The notes: generated from the sequence alone by a model not told the origin. Counted from the stretch's first letter, positions 43,392-57,873 are shown. The stretch is DNA of 64,000 bases from Mesorhizobium caraganae (GCF_016836705.1 NZ_JAFCGY010000005.1:62001-126000); one strand, 5' to 3'. Made by a program: numbers and translations.

Positions 43392-44615
43392 ATGTCCGTT
43401 CGCAGTGCCGCAAAACGCTTTACCAGCGTCCTGACGGCGGCCAGCCTCTCGCTCGCCTTGCTGATGCCGGCCGGACCGGCCTTTGCCGATGCCGGTTTCC
43501 GGCAATGGGTCGCCGGCTTCCGCGCCACCGCCGTGGCGGGCGGTGTTTCCGGCGCGGTCTACGACCAGGCGTTCCGCGGCATCAACGAACCCGACCCGGT
43601 GGTGCTGGAAAAGGCCCGTACCCAGCCTGAGTTCAGCGCGCCCGCCTGGGACTATTTCGACAACCGCGTCCATGATCAGTCCGTTGCGGTAGGCCAGCAG
43701 ATGGCCAAGAAATGGAAGCCGTGGCTGGACCGGATCGAAGCGAGGTTCGGCGTCGATCGCTACATCCTGCTCGCCATCTGGTCGATGGAATCGAACTATG
43801 GCGAGATCCTCAAGCGCGACGACATCATGCGCAATGTCATCCGCTCGCTGGCGACGCTCGCCTATGGCGACCCGAAGCGGTCGAAATTCGCCCGCACCCA
43901 ACTGGTCGCCGCGCTAAAAATCCTGCAGACCGGCGACATCGACGAAAGCCACCTGATGGGCTCCTGGGCCGGTGCCATGGGCCAGACCCAGTTCATCCCG
44001 ACCAGCTATCAGCATTATGCCGTCGACATGGACGGCAACGGCAAGCGTGACATCTGGAATTCGATCCCCGATGCGCTGGCGACATCAGCCAATCTGCTGA
44101 AGAAGAATGGCTGGCAAGGCGGCAAGACCTGGGGCTATGAGGTCACCATTCCGGCCGGCAAACTGCCAGCTGGCTCGAAGACGCTGGCGCAGTGGCAGGC
44201 GCTCGGCGTCGCTAGGGCCAATGGCAAGCCGTTCAGGAACGCAACCGACAAGGCGACGCTGAAAGTGCCGGACGGCCGCGGCGGACCGGCCTTCCTGATG
44301 ATCAAGAACTTCTCCGTCATCAAGGCCTACAACAACGCCGACAAATATGCCCTCGCCGTCGGCCTTCTTGCCGACGAAATCGCCGGCTCTACTGGTCTGG
44401 TGCAGGACTGGAAGCGGCCTTTCACCAAGCTGTCCTTCGAGGAAAGGCAGGAGTTGCAGAAACGGCTTTCGCAGCACGGGCTTTACGACGGCAAGTTCGA
44501 CGGCAAGATCGGTGACGGCACGAAAACCGCCATCATGACCTATCAGGCAAAGGTCGGCTTGACCCAGGACGGGTATCCGAGCATGGAAGTGCTCAAATGG
44601 CTCAGAAAGAAATAG
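43392..44615 (+). CDS. Lytic murein transglycosylase, MltB family with PG-binding domain
   Basis: A 407-residue periplasmic protein that cuts glycan strands to give anhydromuropeptides. From ATG 43392 (AAGGAGGAAAAG ahead) it has a signal peptide ending at GPAFA-DA. The lysozyme-like domain has catalytic Glu in AIWSMESNYGEIL (residue about 134) and the family runs LMGSWAGAMGQTQFIPTSYQ and DIWNSIPDALATSANLLKK. A peptidoglycan-binding type 1 domain (LQKRLSQHGLYDGKFDGKIG) closes the chain. It lacks a lipobox, so it is a soluble form. The SGNH gene follows. Confidence 0.93.
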   Translation: MSVRSAAKRFTSVLTAASLSLALLMPAGPAFADAGFRQWVAGFRATAVAGGVSGAVYDQAFRGINEPDPVVLEKARTQPEFSAPAWDYFDNRVHDQSVAVGQQMAKKWKPWLDRIEARFGVDRYILLAIWSMESNYGEILKRDDIMRNVIRSLATLAYGDPKRSKFARTQLVAALKILQTGDIDESHLMGSWAGAMGQTQFIPTSYQHYAVDMDGNGKRDIWNSIPDALATSANLLKKNGWQGGKTWGYEVTIPAGKLPAGSKTLAQWQALGVARANGKPFRNATDKATLKVPDGRGGPAFLMIKNFSVIKAYNNADKYALAVGLLADEIAGSTGLVQDWKRPFTKLSFEERQELQKRLSQHGLYDGKFDGKIGDGTKTAIMTYQAKVGLTQDGYPSMEVLKWLRKK

Positions 44616-44718
44616 GGCCAGCTGCGGTGCCGCGCATTTGTGACGCGCAAGGGACGCTGTAGCATCGATCTGCGCATGATCCCTGCGAGGGTCATGCACA
44701 AAGGGATGGAGAGGGAGC

Positions 44719-45924
44719 TTGGTTTCGGCAGCGCGTATCCGTGTGATCGTTTTCCGCTTGCCGATCCTCGTTCTGGCCATCGTTGTCCTGGCGACGGGAG
44801 TCGCCGGCACTTTCCACACACCGGCTTTGGCGCAGGAACAGCCGCAGAGCCGCGGCTGGTCGCTGCGCGACCTGTTGTTCCCGCGCCGCAGCGAACGCAT
44901 CGAGCCGCCGCTCGATATCCGAAAGGCGAAGCCGAAGGTCAAGAAAAAGCCCCGTGCGCCCGTTGAACCTGCCGTTCCGATTGTCGAGAAGGCGCCGGAT
45001 TCCCGCGTCATCCTGGTGATCGGCGATTTCATGGCGAGCGGCCTTGCCGAGGGCCTCGACACCGCCTTTGCCGCCAACCCCGCCATCAGGATCGTCGAGC
45101 GCGCCAACGGCTCGTCAGGCTTCGTGCGTGATGACGTCTACAACTGGCCCGAACAGGTCAAATCGCTGATCGAGACGGAGAAGCCGGCAGCGGTCGTCGT
45201 CATGCTCGGCTCCAACGACCGCCAGCAGATGCGCGTCAACGACGTGCGCGAGCAGCCGCGTTCCGAGAACTGGACCAAGGAATACGAGCGCCGGACCGAG
45301 GCATTCGGCAAGGCGCTGGCGTCGACCAAAGTGCCGTATCTGTGGGTCGGCATGCCGGCCTTCAAGGCGCCGAAGATGACCTCCGACATGCTGGCCTTCA
45401 ACGACATCTACCATTCGGCCGCCGAGAAGAACGGCGGCGAATTCGTCGATGTCTGGGACGGGTTCGTCGACGAGAACGGCGCCTTCGTCTCGACCGGCCC
45501 CGACATGAACGGCCAAGCCGTGCGGCTGCGCTCCGACGACGGCATCAACGTCTCGAAGGCCGGCAAGCGCAAGCTCGCCTTCTACACCGAAAAACCGCTG
45601 GCCAAGATACTCGGCCTGGCAGCACCGGGAAGCGTGGTAACGGCTGCCGCACCCGCCGGTGCCCCGGTCGAGGCGCCGTCCCTGCCCGCCGCCCCCATCG
45701 TGGTCGACCGCACGGTGCCGATGCTGCTCAACGATCCGGCGCTCGACGGCGGTACCGAACTTCTCGGCGCCGCGGCGACGCCGAAGGCCAATCCGCAGCT
45801 GCCTGGCGAAAAGTTGATCCTCGAAGGCAAGGCCCCCGAGGCGTCACCCGGCCGCGCCGACGATTTCTCCTGGCCGCCGAAGGCCGCTGCCGCGACTGAT
45901 ACGACGACGGCGATCAACCGTTAG
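44719..45924 (+). CDS. DUF459 SGNH-hydrolase family protein
   Basis: A 401-residue exported protein. An N-terminal membrane segment (about residues 8-33) is followed by a basic linker and an SGNH/GDSL-like domain (DUF459) starting at VILVIGDFMASGLAEGL, with VVVMLGSNDRQQM (the Asn-Asp block) and WDGFVDENGAF later. The usual Ser of the GDS motif is replaced: the block reads GDFMASG, so Ser62-type nucleophile placement differs and activity is uncertain, although this is common in DUF459. A Pro/Ala-rich tail follows. The TTG start has GGAGAGGGAG before it. Its 3' end overlaps that of gltD by four bases. Confidence 0.82.
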   Translation: MVSAARIRVIVFRLPILVLAIVVLATGVAGTFHTPALAQEQPQSRGWSLRDLLFPRRSERIEPPLDIRKAKPKVKKKPRAPVEPAVPIVEKAPDSRVILVIGDFMASGLAEGLDTAFAANPAIRIVERANGSSGFVRDDVYNWPEQVKSLIETEKPAAVVVMLGSNDRQQMRVNDVREQPRSENWTKEYERRTEAFGKALASTKVPYLWVGMPAFKAPKMTSDMLAFNDIYHSAAEKNGGEFVDVWDGFVDENGAFVSTGPDMNGQAVRLRSDDGINVSKAGKRKLAFYTEKPLAKILGLAAPGSVVTAAAPAGAPVEAPSLPAAPIVVDRTVPMLLNDPALDGGTELLGAAATPKANPQLPGEKLILEGKAPEASPGRADDFSWPPKAAAATDTTTAINR

Positions 45925-47375
45925 CGAGGCAACACCGTCGACCCCATCAGCGCTTCGTCGATCGAGCGCGCCGCCTGGCGGCCCTCCCGGATCGCCCACA
46001 CCACCAACGACTGGCCCCGGCGCACATCACCGGCGGCAAAAAGCTTGTCGACGCTGGTCTTGTAGTCGCGATCGTTGGCTTCGACATTCCTGGAACGCCG
46101 CCTGTCGGTCGTGATCTTCATCTGACCGTCCAGCTCCTTCGCCACGCCCACGGCAGCCGGTCCGGCAAAGCCGATGGCGATGAAGGCGAGATCGGCGCGG
46201 ATGACGAATTCGGTGCCGGCGATCGGCTTGCGCTTCTCGTCGACCTCGCAGCACTTCACACCGGTCAGCTGGCCATCTTCGCCGATGAATTCGAGCGTCG
46301 CCACCTGGAATTCGCGCTCCGCACCTTCGGCCTGCGACGACGACGTCCGCATCTTCGTCGCCCAGTAGGGCCAGACCGCGAGCTTGTCTTCCTTTTCCGG
46401 CGGCTGCGGGCGGATGTCGAGCTGGGTGACGCGCACCGCGCCCTGGCGGAAGGCCGTGCCGACGCAGTCGGACGCGGTATCACCGCCGCCGACGACGACG
46501 ACATGCTGGCCGCCGGCGATGATCGGATGCGACGGCCATGCCACCGACTGGATCGGCTCGCCGCCGACCCGGCGGTTCTGCTGCACCAGATAGGGCATGG
46601 CATCATAGACGCCGCCGAGATCGTCGCCCGGAATGTTTGCCGGACGCGGCGATTCCGAACCGCCGCAATAGAGCACCGCATCATATTCGGCGAGCAGCTC
46701 TGCCACGGGCTTGTCGACACCGACATTGACGCCGCAATGGAAGGTCACGCCCTCGCCCTGCATCTGCTCGATGCGGCGGTCGATATAGTGCTTCTCGATC
46801 TTGAAGTCGGGAATGCCATAACGCATCAGCCCGCCGGGGCGGCTCTCACGCTCGTAGACACTGACCTCGTGCCCGGCGCGGCCGAGTTGCTGCGCCGCAG
46901 CCATGCCGGCCGGGCCGGAGCCGATGACGGCGACCCGCTTGCCGGTCTTCTTCTCTGGCGGATAGGGCCGGATATGGCCGGTCTCGTAAGCCTTGTCGGC
47001 GATTGCCTGCTCGACCGTCTTGATAGCGACCGGAATGTCCTCGAGGTTCAGCGTGCAGGCTTCCTCGCAAGGCGCGGGGCAGATGCGGCCGGTGAATTCG
47101 GGGAAATTGTTGGTCGAATGCAGGTTGCGGATCGCATTGTCCCAGTCGCCATTATAGACGAGATCGTTCCAGTCCGGGATCTGGTTGTGGATCGGGCAAC
47201 CGGTCGGCCCGTGGCAGAACGGGATGCCGCAATCCATGCAGCGCGCGGCCTGTTTCTCGACCTCCTTGTCCGACATCGGCAGCGTGAACTCGCGAAAATG
47301 CCGGATGCGGTCGGAGGCCGGCTGGTACTTGTGCACCTGCCGGTCGATTTCGAGAAAGCCTGTTACCTTGCCCAT
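45921..47375 (-). CDS. gltD: Glutamate synthase small (beta) subunit
   Basis: NADPH-oxidising subunit of glutamate synthase, which passes electrons from NADPH through FAD to GltB. In 484 residues it has the N-terminal 4Fe-4S Cys motifs [20 protein letters not shown] and CPAPCEEAC, the FAD motif [14 protein letters not shown] (about residue 150) and the NADPH motif [14 protein letters not shown] (about 285). Located 141 bases downstream of gltB on the same strand, in the usual rhizobial order; with glutamine synthetase elsewhere it forms the GOGAT half of ammonia assimilation. Confidence 0.97.
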   Translation of the reverse strand: MGKVTGFLEIDRQVHKYQPASDRIRHFREFTLPMSDKEVEKQAARCMDCGIPFCHGPTGCPIHNQIPDWNDLVYNGDWDNAIRNLHSTNNFPEFTGRICPAPCEEACTLNLEDIPVAIKTVEQAIADKAYETGHIRPYPPEKKTGKRVAVIGSGPAGMAAAQQLGRAGHEVSVYERESRPGGLMRYGIPDFKIEKHYIDRRIEQMQGEGVTFHCGVNVGVDKPVAELLAEYDAVLYCGGSESPRPANIPGDDLGGVYDAMPYLVQQNRRVGGEPIQSVAWPSHPIIAGGQHVVVVGGGDTASDCVGTAFRQGAVRVTQLDIRPQPPEKEDKLAVWPYWATKMRTSSSQAEGAEREFQVATLEFIGEDGQLTGVKCCEVDEKRKPIAGTEFVIRADLAFIAIGFAGPAAVGVAKELDGQMKITTDRRRSRNVEANDRDYKTSVDKLFAAGDVRRGQSLVVWAIREGRQAARSIDEALMGSTVLPR

Positions 47376-47516
47376 AGTCCAGTTCCTGCTGTCCAGATGG
47401 TGCGGGTTCGCCGCACCCGTTAACCCCTTGAGGCAGCCATGGCAACCTTGCGTCGGAGGTCAAACTGTCGCTGAAAGTTCCGGGAAGCCTGGGCTTCCCG
47501 GCAAGTTCTCAAAAGC

Positions 47517-52265
<4,749 letters not shown>

Positions 52266-52762
52266 CGTCCTGTCCTCCGTTCCGGCCCCTGGCACTTCTT
52301 GCGTTTGGGGCGCTGGTCTACCTTGGGAAGCGACTGGCTTCCGCTCTCATTCTTGCGGCACGTCTTGCGAAATCCTTGGCGAACCGAGCGATGCGCCGCC
52401 GGCTCGTATCCGGTATCGTACAGGCCACAGCCGAGCCGTCTACCCGTCGCTCGCGGCAACGGCCGGAGTGGCCCAAATGATACGCCAATCCAGCCTGACG
52501 TGTGCGACAAAATAAGACAGCACTACTGTCCTAAATTTTTATGGCAGAAATCCCGGGCACACACAAGACCGATTCACAAAAATCTTGGACGTTTGGCGAC
52601 AGAAAATTACGCGACGCGCGCTCGAAACGAAAACTTCGGTCCCTGCACGCCTTCGTGATCGGCCGCTGGCTTTACCGCTTTTTCAGCCCTTGGCCCTTGC
52701 GCGTCAAACCCTGAAGCGGCCATGGTCGCGCTCCTTTTCGCAAACAGCCATGGACTTTCCGA
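52266..52762. promoter_or_regulatory. gltB / threonine aldolase divergent control region
   Basis: About 500 bases between divergent genes, carrying both promoters. One short dyad is visible: GACAG, five bases, CTGTC (52516-52530), in an AT-rich stretch unlike its surroundings. It could be an operator for gltB, but no known site class is matched with certainty. I see no gene or RNA here; long frames crossing it are shadows of gltB. Confidence 0.4.
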
Positions 52763-53812
52763 ATGTTCTTTGCATCCGACAACTGGGCGGGCGTCCATCC
52801 CGATATCTCGGCCAACCTGACCCGCCATGCTGCCGGCATCGCCACCGCCTATGGCGATGGCGACCTCGACCGCGCCATCTACAAGCGCTTCAACGAGATT
52901 TTCGAGCGCGAGGTCGCGGTCTTCTTCGTTGCCACCGGCACGGCGGCCAACGCGCTGTCCATGGCGTCGTTGAACCGGATCGGCGGCGTCGCCTTCTGCC
53001 ATGCGGAAGCGCATATGAATGTCGATGAATTCGGCGCCGCGGGTTTTTACACCGGCGGCGCGCGCATGTCGCCCGTCCCCGGACCTCTGGGGCGCATCAA
53101 TCCGCAGGCGCTCGACCGGGCCATCAAGCGCTATTCGCAGGATCTCGTCCCTGCCGGCCAGCCGATGGCGGTGACAATCACCCAGGCGACCGAAGTCGGC
53201 ACCGTTTACACCGTCGACGACGTCAAAGCTGTCTCGGAGGTGGCTCGCCGTCACAAGCTGCCGCTGCACATGGACGGTGCGCGCTTCGCCAATGCCGTTG
53301 CGGCGACAGAAGTCAGCCCAGCGGAAATGACCTGGAAGAGCGGTGTCGACATCATCTCCTTCGGCGGCACCAAGAATGGCTGCTGGATGGCCGACGCGGT
53401 CGTCGTCCTCAATCCCGATGTGGCGGGCGACCTGCGCCTGCTTCGTCAGCGCGCCGGGCAGACCTTCTCCAAGGCGCGCTTCATCTCGGCCCAGTTCGAG
53501 GCCTATTTTGCCGACGATCTGTGGCTGAGGATGGCGCGCCACGCCAATGCGATGGCCGCAAGGCTGGCCGCGGCGATCGAGGACGCGCCGTCCGGCCGGC
53601 TGGCCTGGCTGCCGCAGGCCAATGAAGTGTTTGCCATTCTCGACCGCAGCAAGGCGGAAAAAATGCAAGGCGACGGCGCCAAATTCTACGAATGGGGCGT
53701 GCCGCAAAGTTTCGACGGCCACCTCGGCGACAATGAAGCGATCTACCGCTTTGTCGCCAGCTTCGCCACGACCACCGAAGAGGTGGACCACCTCGGCCAC
53801 ATGATCGCCTGA
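52763..53812 (+). CDS. ltaE: Low-specificity L-threonine aldolase
   Basis: A PLP enzyme that cleaves threonine or allo-threonine to glycine and acetaldehyde. The 349-residue chain has the early FFASDNWAGVHPDI, the VFFVATGTAANALSM segment near residue 55, the PLP-lysine motif ISFGGTKNGCW (Lys about residue 200) and HMDGARFANAV with the cofactor Asp. No strong ribosome-binding site is seen before the ATG. The MBL-hydrolase gene begins eight bases after its stop. Confidence 0.92.
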   Translation: MFFASDNWAGVHPDISANLTRHAAGIATAYGDGDLDRAIYKRFNEIFEREVAVFFVATGTAANALSMASLNRIGGVAFCHAEAHMNVDEFGAAGFYTGGARMSPVPGPLGRINPQALDRAIKRYSQDLVPAGQPMAVTITQATEVGTVYTVDDVKAVSEVARRHKLPLHMDGARFANAVAATEVSPAEMTWKSGVDIISFGGTKNGCWMADAVVVLNPDVAGDLRLLRQRAGQTFSKARFISAQFEAYFADDLWLRMARHANAMAARLAAAIEDAPSGRLAWLPQANEVFAILDRSKAEKMQGDGAKFYEWGVPQSFDGHLGDNEAIYRFVASFATTTEEVDHLGHMIA

Positions 53813-53820
53813 GCTTTCCG

Positions 53821-54717
53821 ATGACCAGACCACCCCTCGGCTCAACCATGCGGCTGCTTCGCCCGGCGCCAAACGTGCTGGGCTTCTACGATGGCCGCAT
53901 CGACGGCGTTCGTGCCTGGTCGGACGAGCCGAACTGGCTGGACGACGGCGCCTATGCCCTCGGGATCTGCACCTATGCGATCGTCGACGGGCCACAGGCG
54001 CTTGTCTACGACACGCATATTTCGCTGCCCCATGCGCGCACTATCAGGCAGACGCTCGAAGACATGGGCGTCAGCTCGATCCGGGTCGTGCTCAGCCATT
54101 GGCATGACGATCATATTGCTGGCAACGAGGTGTTTCAGGATTGCGAAATTATCGCCAATAGGCTCACCGCCTCGGCGCTGGCGAACAACCGGGCCGAGAT
54201 CGAAGGCGGCGTTCCGCCGATCAAGCCGCTCGTGCTGCCGAACAGGACCTTCGAAGGCAGTCTTGACCTCACGGCTGGGTCGATCGCCGTCGAGTTGCGC
54301 CAGGTCGAAATCCACAGCCATGACGGCACGGTGCTGTTCATGCCCGAAACCGGCCTGCTTCTGCCAGGCGACACACTCGAGGATCCGATCACCTATGTCA
54401 GCGAGGCGGATCGTCTGGCGCAACATCTGGTCGATCTCGAACGCATGGCCGGCTGGCCGATAGACCGCATCCTGCCCAATCACGGTTCGCTCGAAGCGAT
54501 AGAACGAGGCGGCTACGACAAAGGCCTCCTCGCCGCCACGCAAGCCTACGTTCAAAAACTGCTCCGCTGCCGGCACGAGCCCGATCTGGCGAAGCAGGAT
54601 TTGAAAACCTTCGGCGCCGACATGTTCGCCACCGGTGCGGTAGAGTACTTCGCGCTATACGAACCCGTTCATCGGCAAAACGTCGAGGCCGTGCTCGCAA
54701 CCGGCACTGGCCGCTAG
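53821..54717 (+). CDS. MBL-fold metallohydrolase
   Basis: A 298-residue metallo-beta-lactamase-fold protein with the HWHDDHIAGN zinc motif (residues about 98-107), a late metal Asp in LLPGDTLED and a further His in LPNHGSLEA. It starts eight bases after the threonine aldolase gene and probably shares its transcript. The substrate is unknown; glyoxalase II-like and lactonase functions are the general choices. Its stop overlaps the convergent TauE gene by four bases. Confidence 0.85.
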   Translation: MTRPPLGSTMRLLRPAPNVLGFYDGRIDGVRAWSDEPNWLDDGAYALGICTYAIVDGPQALVYDTHISLPHARTIRQTLEDMGVSSIRVVLSHWHDDHIAGNEVFQDCEIIANRLTASALANNRAEIEGGVPPIKPLVLPNRTFEGSLDLTAGSIAVELRQVEIHSHDGTVLFMPETGLLLPGDTLEDPITYVSEADRLAQHLVDLERMAGWPIDRILPNHGSLEAIERGGYDKGLLAATQAYVQKLLRCRHEPDLAKQDLKTFGADMFATGAVEYFALYEPVHRQNVEAVLATGTGR

Positions 54718-55466
54718 GCCAAGAAAGGCCGCACCAACAACTCCAGGCCAAGCAGGATCAAAAAAATCAGGAACCAGCGCCGGAAGGTCGCCGGGCTGAT
54801 CCGCTGCCGCAGCAACTGTCCCAGCCACATGCCGAGCAGCGCCGGCAGGACCGCCAGCGACGACATCGCGATATGCTCGACCTGGAAGGCGCCATGCGAG
54901 GCAAGGCCGGCGGCAAGCGCGATGGTCGATACGGTAAAGGAAAGACCGAGCGCCTGGATCAGGTCCTCGCGGTTCAACCCCAATGCCTGGATGTAGGGCA
55001 CCGCAGGGACGACGAACACGCCGGTGCCGCCGGTAACGAGGCCGGTAAGAAAACCGACAATGGGCGACGACCACCGTTCGGCCGACATCGGGACCGTCAA
55101 TTGCCGCGCCAGCAGCGTATAGACGGCATAGACGATCAGCGCGGCACCGAGGCCGGCGGTCGTCCATTTGACGTTGTCGCTGGCGAGCAGCCATGAGCCG
55201 GCCAACGTGCCGGTGACGATGCCGATCATCATCAGCCATAGCCGCTTGAGGATCGAGGCAAAGCTCGGTCCGGCGAACAGCTGCCAGAAGTTGGTGACGA
55301 AGGAGGGCACGATCAGCAGCGAGGCCGCGGCGACCGGCGGCATGATGGTGCCGAGCAGGCCCATTGCCAGCGTCGGCAGGCCCATGCCGGTAACGCCCTT
55401 GACGAGGCCGGCGAGCAGGAAGGTGACGGCAACGGTGGCTGTCAGTGTCAGCGAGAAATCAGACAT
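54714..55466 (-). CDS. TauE/SafE sulfite exporter family protein
   Basis: A 250-residue polytopic membrane protein, about eight hydrophobic segments, with the two family repeats: VTFLLAGLVKGVTGMGLPTLAMGLL near the start and GFLTGLVTGGTGVFVVPAVPYIQALGL in the middle. Members carry sulfite, sulfoacetate, taurine-derived anions or short organic acids outward. Substrate is not evident and no sulfur-metabolism gene is near. It ends against the MBL-hydrolase gene and is separated from hsp20 by a terminator. Confidence 0.9.
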   Translation of the reverse strand: MSDFSLTLTATVAVTFLLAGLVKGVTGMGLPTLAMGLLGTIMPPVAAASLLIVPSFVTNFWQLFAGPSFASILKRLWLMMIGIVTGTLAGSWLLASDNVKWTTAGLGAALIVYAVYTLLARQLTVPMSAERWSSPIVGFLTGLVTGGTGVFVVPAVPYIQALGLNREDLIQALGLSFTVSTIALAAGLASHGAFQVEHIAMSSLAVLPALLGMWLGQLLRQRISPATFRRWFLIFLILLGLELLVRPFLA

Positions 55467-55544
55467 CGCCCTTCATGGGAAGACGGCGCCTATTCCAAAA
55501 GAGCCAGAACTCCCGGTTCTGGTTGACACAGATTCCGCGCAACA

Positions 55545-55573
55545 AAAAAGCGGCGCCTCGCGGCGCCGCTTTC
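55545..55573. terminator. Terminator between TauE and hsp20
   Basis: AAAAAAGCGGCGCC-TCGC-GGCGCCGCTTT, an eight-base perfect stem with A and T flanks. It would end the hsp20 transcript from the minus strand. Confidence 0.8.
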
Positions 55574-55641
55574 GTCTCGGGAGGAGACGCTTCTATTTCT
55601 GGGCGTTACTACGTCCCTTGGGCGTGACGCCGCCGTCTTGA

Positions 55642-56109
55642 TTACGCGGCGTTCTTGGCCTCGATCTGCTTGGCCTTCTCGGAGCTCGCGGTAATCGCGA
55701 TCTTGCGCGGCTTCAGCTCCTCGGGGATGTTGCGCGTGAGATCGACGAAGAGCAGGCCATTCTTCAGCGTGGCGCCAACGACCTCGACATGGTCGGCGAG
55801 CTGGAAGCGGCGCTCGAACGAACGCGAGGCAATGCCGCGATAGAGCAGCTCGGAGCCTTCGCCATTGCCGTCTTCCTTGCGCTCACCCTTGACGGTCAGC
55901 ACGTTGCGGTGGGCTTCGATCGAGATCTCTTCATCCGAAAAGCCGGCAACCGCCATCGAGATGCGATAGGCGTTCTCGCCGGTGCGCTCGATATTGTAGG
56001 GCGGATAGGTCTGCGCGCCATCGGGCTGGGCCAGCGAGTCGAGCATCGTGAACAGGCGGTCGAAGCCTACGGTCGAGCGATAGAGCGGGGAAAAATCAAC
56101 GTGACGCAT
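55642..56109 (-). CDS. Small heat-shock protein, Hsp20/IbpA family
   Basis: A 155-residue alpha-crystallin-type chaperone that holds unfolding proteins for later refolding. Starts MRHVDFSPLYRSTVGFDRLF, the class A rhizobial pattern, then the crystallin domain YPPYNIERTGENAYRISMAVAGF and a late LTRNIPEELKPRKIAI with the conserved I-x-I type anchor. ATG 56109 has GGAGAACACCTC before it. The open frame back to 56244 is the untranslated leader, which folds like a ROSE thermometer. Confidence 0.94.
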   Translation of the reverse strand: MRHVDFSPLYRSTVGFDRLFTMLDSLAQPDGAQTYPPYNIERTGENAYRISMAVAGFSDEEISIEAHRNVLTVKGERKEDGNGEGSELLYRGIASRSFERRFQLADHVEVVGATLKNGLLFVDLTRNIPEELKPRKIAITASSEKAKQIEAKNAA

Positions 56110-56215
56110 GAGGTGTTCTCCTGTTGAGCAACATGGTTTGCGTGTGGCCGTTACGAAACCCTGAAAAAGGCGTTCCGGGTGGACCAGCAGCCCCAACATC
56201 GGCGGCTGCATACAA
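56110..56215 (-). promoter_or_regulatory. ROSE-like RNA thermometer of hsp20
   Basis: In the leader the ribosome-binding GGAG (plus-strand CTCC at 56118-56121) is closed in a hairpin (56114-56133): TGTT, bulged G, CTC, loop AACAG, GAG, AACA. This contains the TTGCT box of ROSE elements, whose G is unpaired or in a G-G pair. An upstream stem GCAGCC/GGCTGC is also present. ROSE elements control small heat-shock genes in rhizobia. Folding was judged by eye. Confidence 0.65.
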
Positions 56216-56570
56216 CATTTGGGGAGCGCAAAAGCGCATTTCAAGGATTTTTGAACAGCTGTGAATTGAGGCGTCGATGAACGGCAGATGAACCGCCGCT
56301 TCGGCGCCCGTTCAGCCGGCCGGCGCTAGAGTGCATCAAGATAGAGAACCAGGCGGCGCCGAACGAAGGCGCCGCGACGAGGCCGAACCGGGTGCAACGT
56401 CCCTTCCTCCCGGATCGACAGAGGCCGGAAGCACGCCGCCGCAGGCTGCTTCCGGCCTTACTCGCTGTTCATCCGCCCCCTTGGCGCCCCTCCCTTTGCT
56501 TTTCATCCATTGGCGTCTATCACCATGCCGACGCCCTGCCGGGCGAGACACCACCAAACGCAAGCGCCGA

Positions 56571-57530
56571 ATGACGGACCTCTTCCACCCCACGCCAGGC
56601 AACCCGCCGCCGCAAAATGTCGCCGGCGGCTTCTTCACCACGCGCGACGGCAAGAAGATCCGCTACGGCCTTTTTGCCGCGGTCACCCGGCCGCTGAAGG
56701 GCACGGTCGTCCTGCTGCCCGGCCGCAACGAGTGCATCGAGAAATATTTCGAGACCATCCGCGACCTTACCGATCGCGGCCTTGGCGTCGCCACGCTCGA
56801 CTGGCGCGGCCAGGGCGGTTCGGACCGGCTGATCCGTGACCGGCAACGCGGCTATGTCCGCTCCTTCTACGACTACACCGGCGACCTTGAACAGTTCTTC
56901 GAGGACATCGTGCTGCCCGACTGCCGCGGCCCGTACTACATCCTCGCCCATTCGGCCGGAGCCGTGATTGCGCTGCTCGCCGCGCCGTCGATGGTCAACC
57001 GGGTGCGCCGCATGGTGCTGATCGCGCCATTCCTGACGGTGCCCGATTTTCCGCTGTCTGTAAAAACGGTGCGCCGCGTCTGCTCGCTCTTGTGCTTTCT
57101 CGGCCTTGGCCGGCTCTATGCTGCCTGGGGGCCTAGACCCAGGCAGACCCTGCCCTTTGCCGTCAACAAAGTGACATCGGACCCTGAGCGCTATCAGCGC
57201 AACACGAAAATCTACGAGGACTATCCACAATTGGCGCTCGGCGGCCCGACGATCCGCTGGCTGCGGGCCGCCATCAAGGCAAGCGAAGCCATCAGCGAGC
57301 CGGACTTCATGGCGAAGATTCAGGTCCCCCTCCTCATGATCGCCGCCGGCGCCGATCAGGTCGTCTCGACCAAGGCCGTGGAAGCCTACACCAGGCGTCT
57401 GCGCGTCGGCTCGCTGCTGATGATCGATGGCGCCAAGCACGAGATCCTGCAGGAAGCCGATGTCTATCGCGAGCAGTTGCTCGCCGCCTTCGACGCCTTC
57501 ATTCCAGGCCAGGACGACCCCACTGCCTGA
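56571..57530 (+). CDS. Alpha/beta hydrolase (lysophospholipase-like)
   Basis: A 319-residue alpha/beta-hydrolase of the PldB/monoglyceride-lipase type. Oxyanion region LLPGRNECIEKYFETI, nucleophile elbow ILAHSAGAVIAL with Ser about residue 128, acid in IAAGADQVVS and base His in IDGAKHEILQ. The elbow has A-H-S-A-G in place of the usual G-x-S-x-G. The 5' frame is open to 56331 but reads low-complexity Arg/Pro sequence; family content begins at ATG 56571. The 240 bases before it show no other gene. The AraC region downstream is separated by two small genes. Confidence 0.88.
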   Translation: MTDLFHPTPGNPPPQNVAGGFFTTRDGKKIRYGLFAAVTRPLKGTVVLLPGRNECIEKYFETIRDLTDRGLGVATLDWRGQGGSDRLIRDRQRGYVRSFYDYTGDLEQFFEDIVLPDCRGPYYILAHSAGAVIALLAAPSMVNRVRRMVLIAPFLTVPDFPLSVKTVRRVCSLLCFLGLGRLYAAWGPRPRQTLPFAVNKVTSDPERYQRNTKIYEDYPQLALGGPTIRWLRAAIKASEAISEPDFMAKIQVPLLMIAAGADQVVSTKAVEAYTRRLRVGSLLMIDGAKHEILQEADVYREQLLAAFDAFIPGQDDPTA

Positions 57531-57702
57531 TGCCGCCAGCGCCGCAGGTTGCGACGCCTTGAGCTTACGCCTGTTGACAGCCTTCTGTCAGGAGGACCGC
57601 CCGGCAGCGCCAGCCGCACGCAAAGAGCTAAAGATTCTGACAGCCGGTGCCGCACCGGAATGCTCATCTCCACATAGAACTGAACGTCAAGGAGATGACA
57701 TC

Positions 57703-57873
57703 ATGACCGAGAAAACCTGCGCTGCCTGCGATTGCCAGCTGGACGCCAATCCGATCCGCGTCAAGGTCGGCGGCAAGACCGTCGAGGTCTGCTGCGAGGA
57801 ATGCGCGATTGCACTGAACGAAGCCGGCGCCTCGGTGGCCGGCGCCTCAGTGGTCGGCAACGGGGAGGCATGA
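57703..57873 (+). CDS. Small cysteine-rich metal-site protein
   Basis: A 56-residue protein, TEKTCAACDCQLDANPIRVK then VCCEECAIALNE. Two Cys pairs (CAACDC and CCEEC) fit a TRASH-like or treble-clef zinc or copper knuckle. AAGGAGATGACATC stands before ATG 57703. The DUF1127 gene starts three bases beyond its stop, so the two are likely translated from one message. Function unknown; the knuckle suggests a small metal sensor or chaperone. Confidence 0.75.
   Translation: MTEKTCAACDCQLDANPIRVKVGGKTVEVCCEECAIALNEAGASVAGASVVGNGEA

Noticed and set aside
52516-52530. Known operator class for the gltB dyad
   Set aside because: A five-base half-site with a five-base spacer is too short to assign; kept only as part of the control region.
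56331-56570. Extension of the alpha/beta hydrolase
   Set aside because: Arg/Pro-rich low-complexity reading without family content; the domain begins at ATG 56571.
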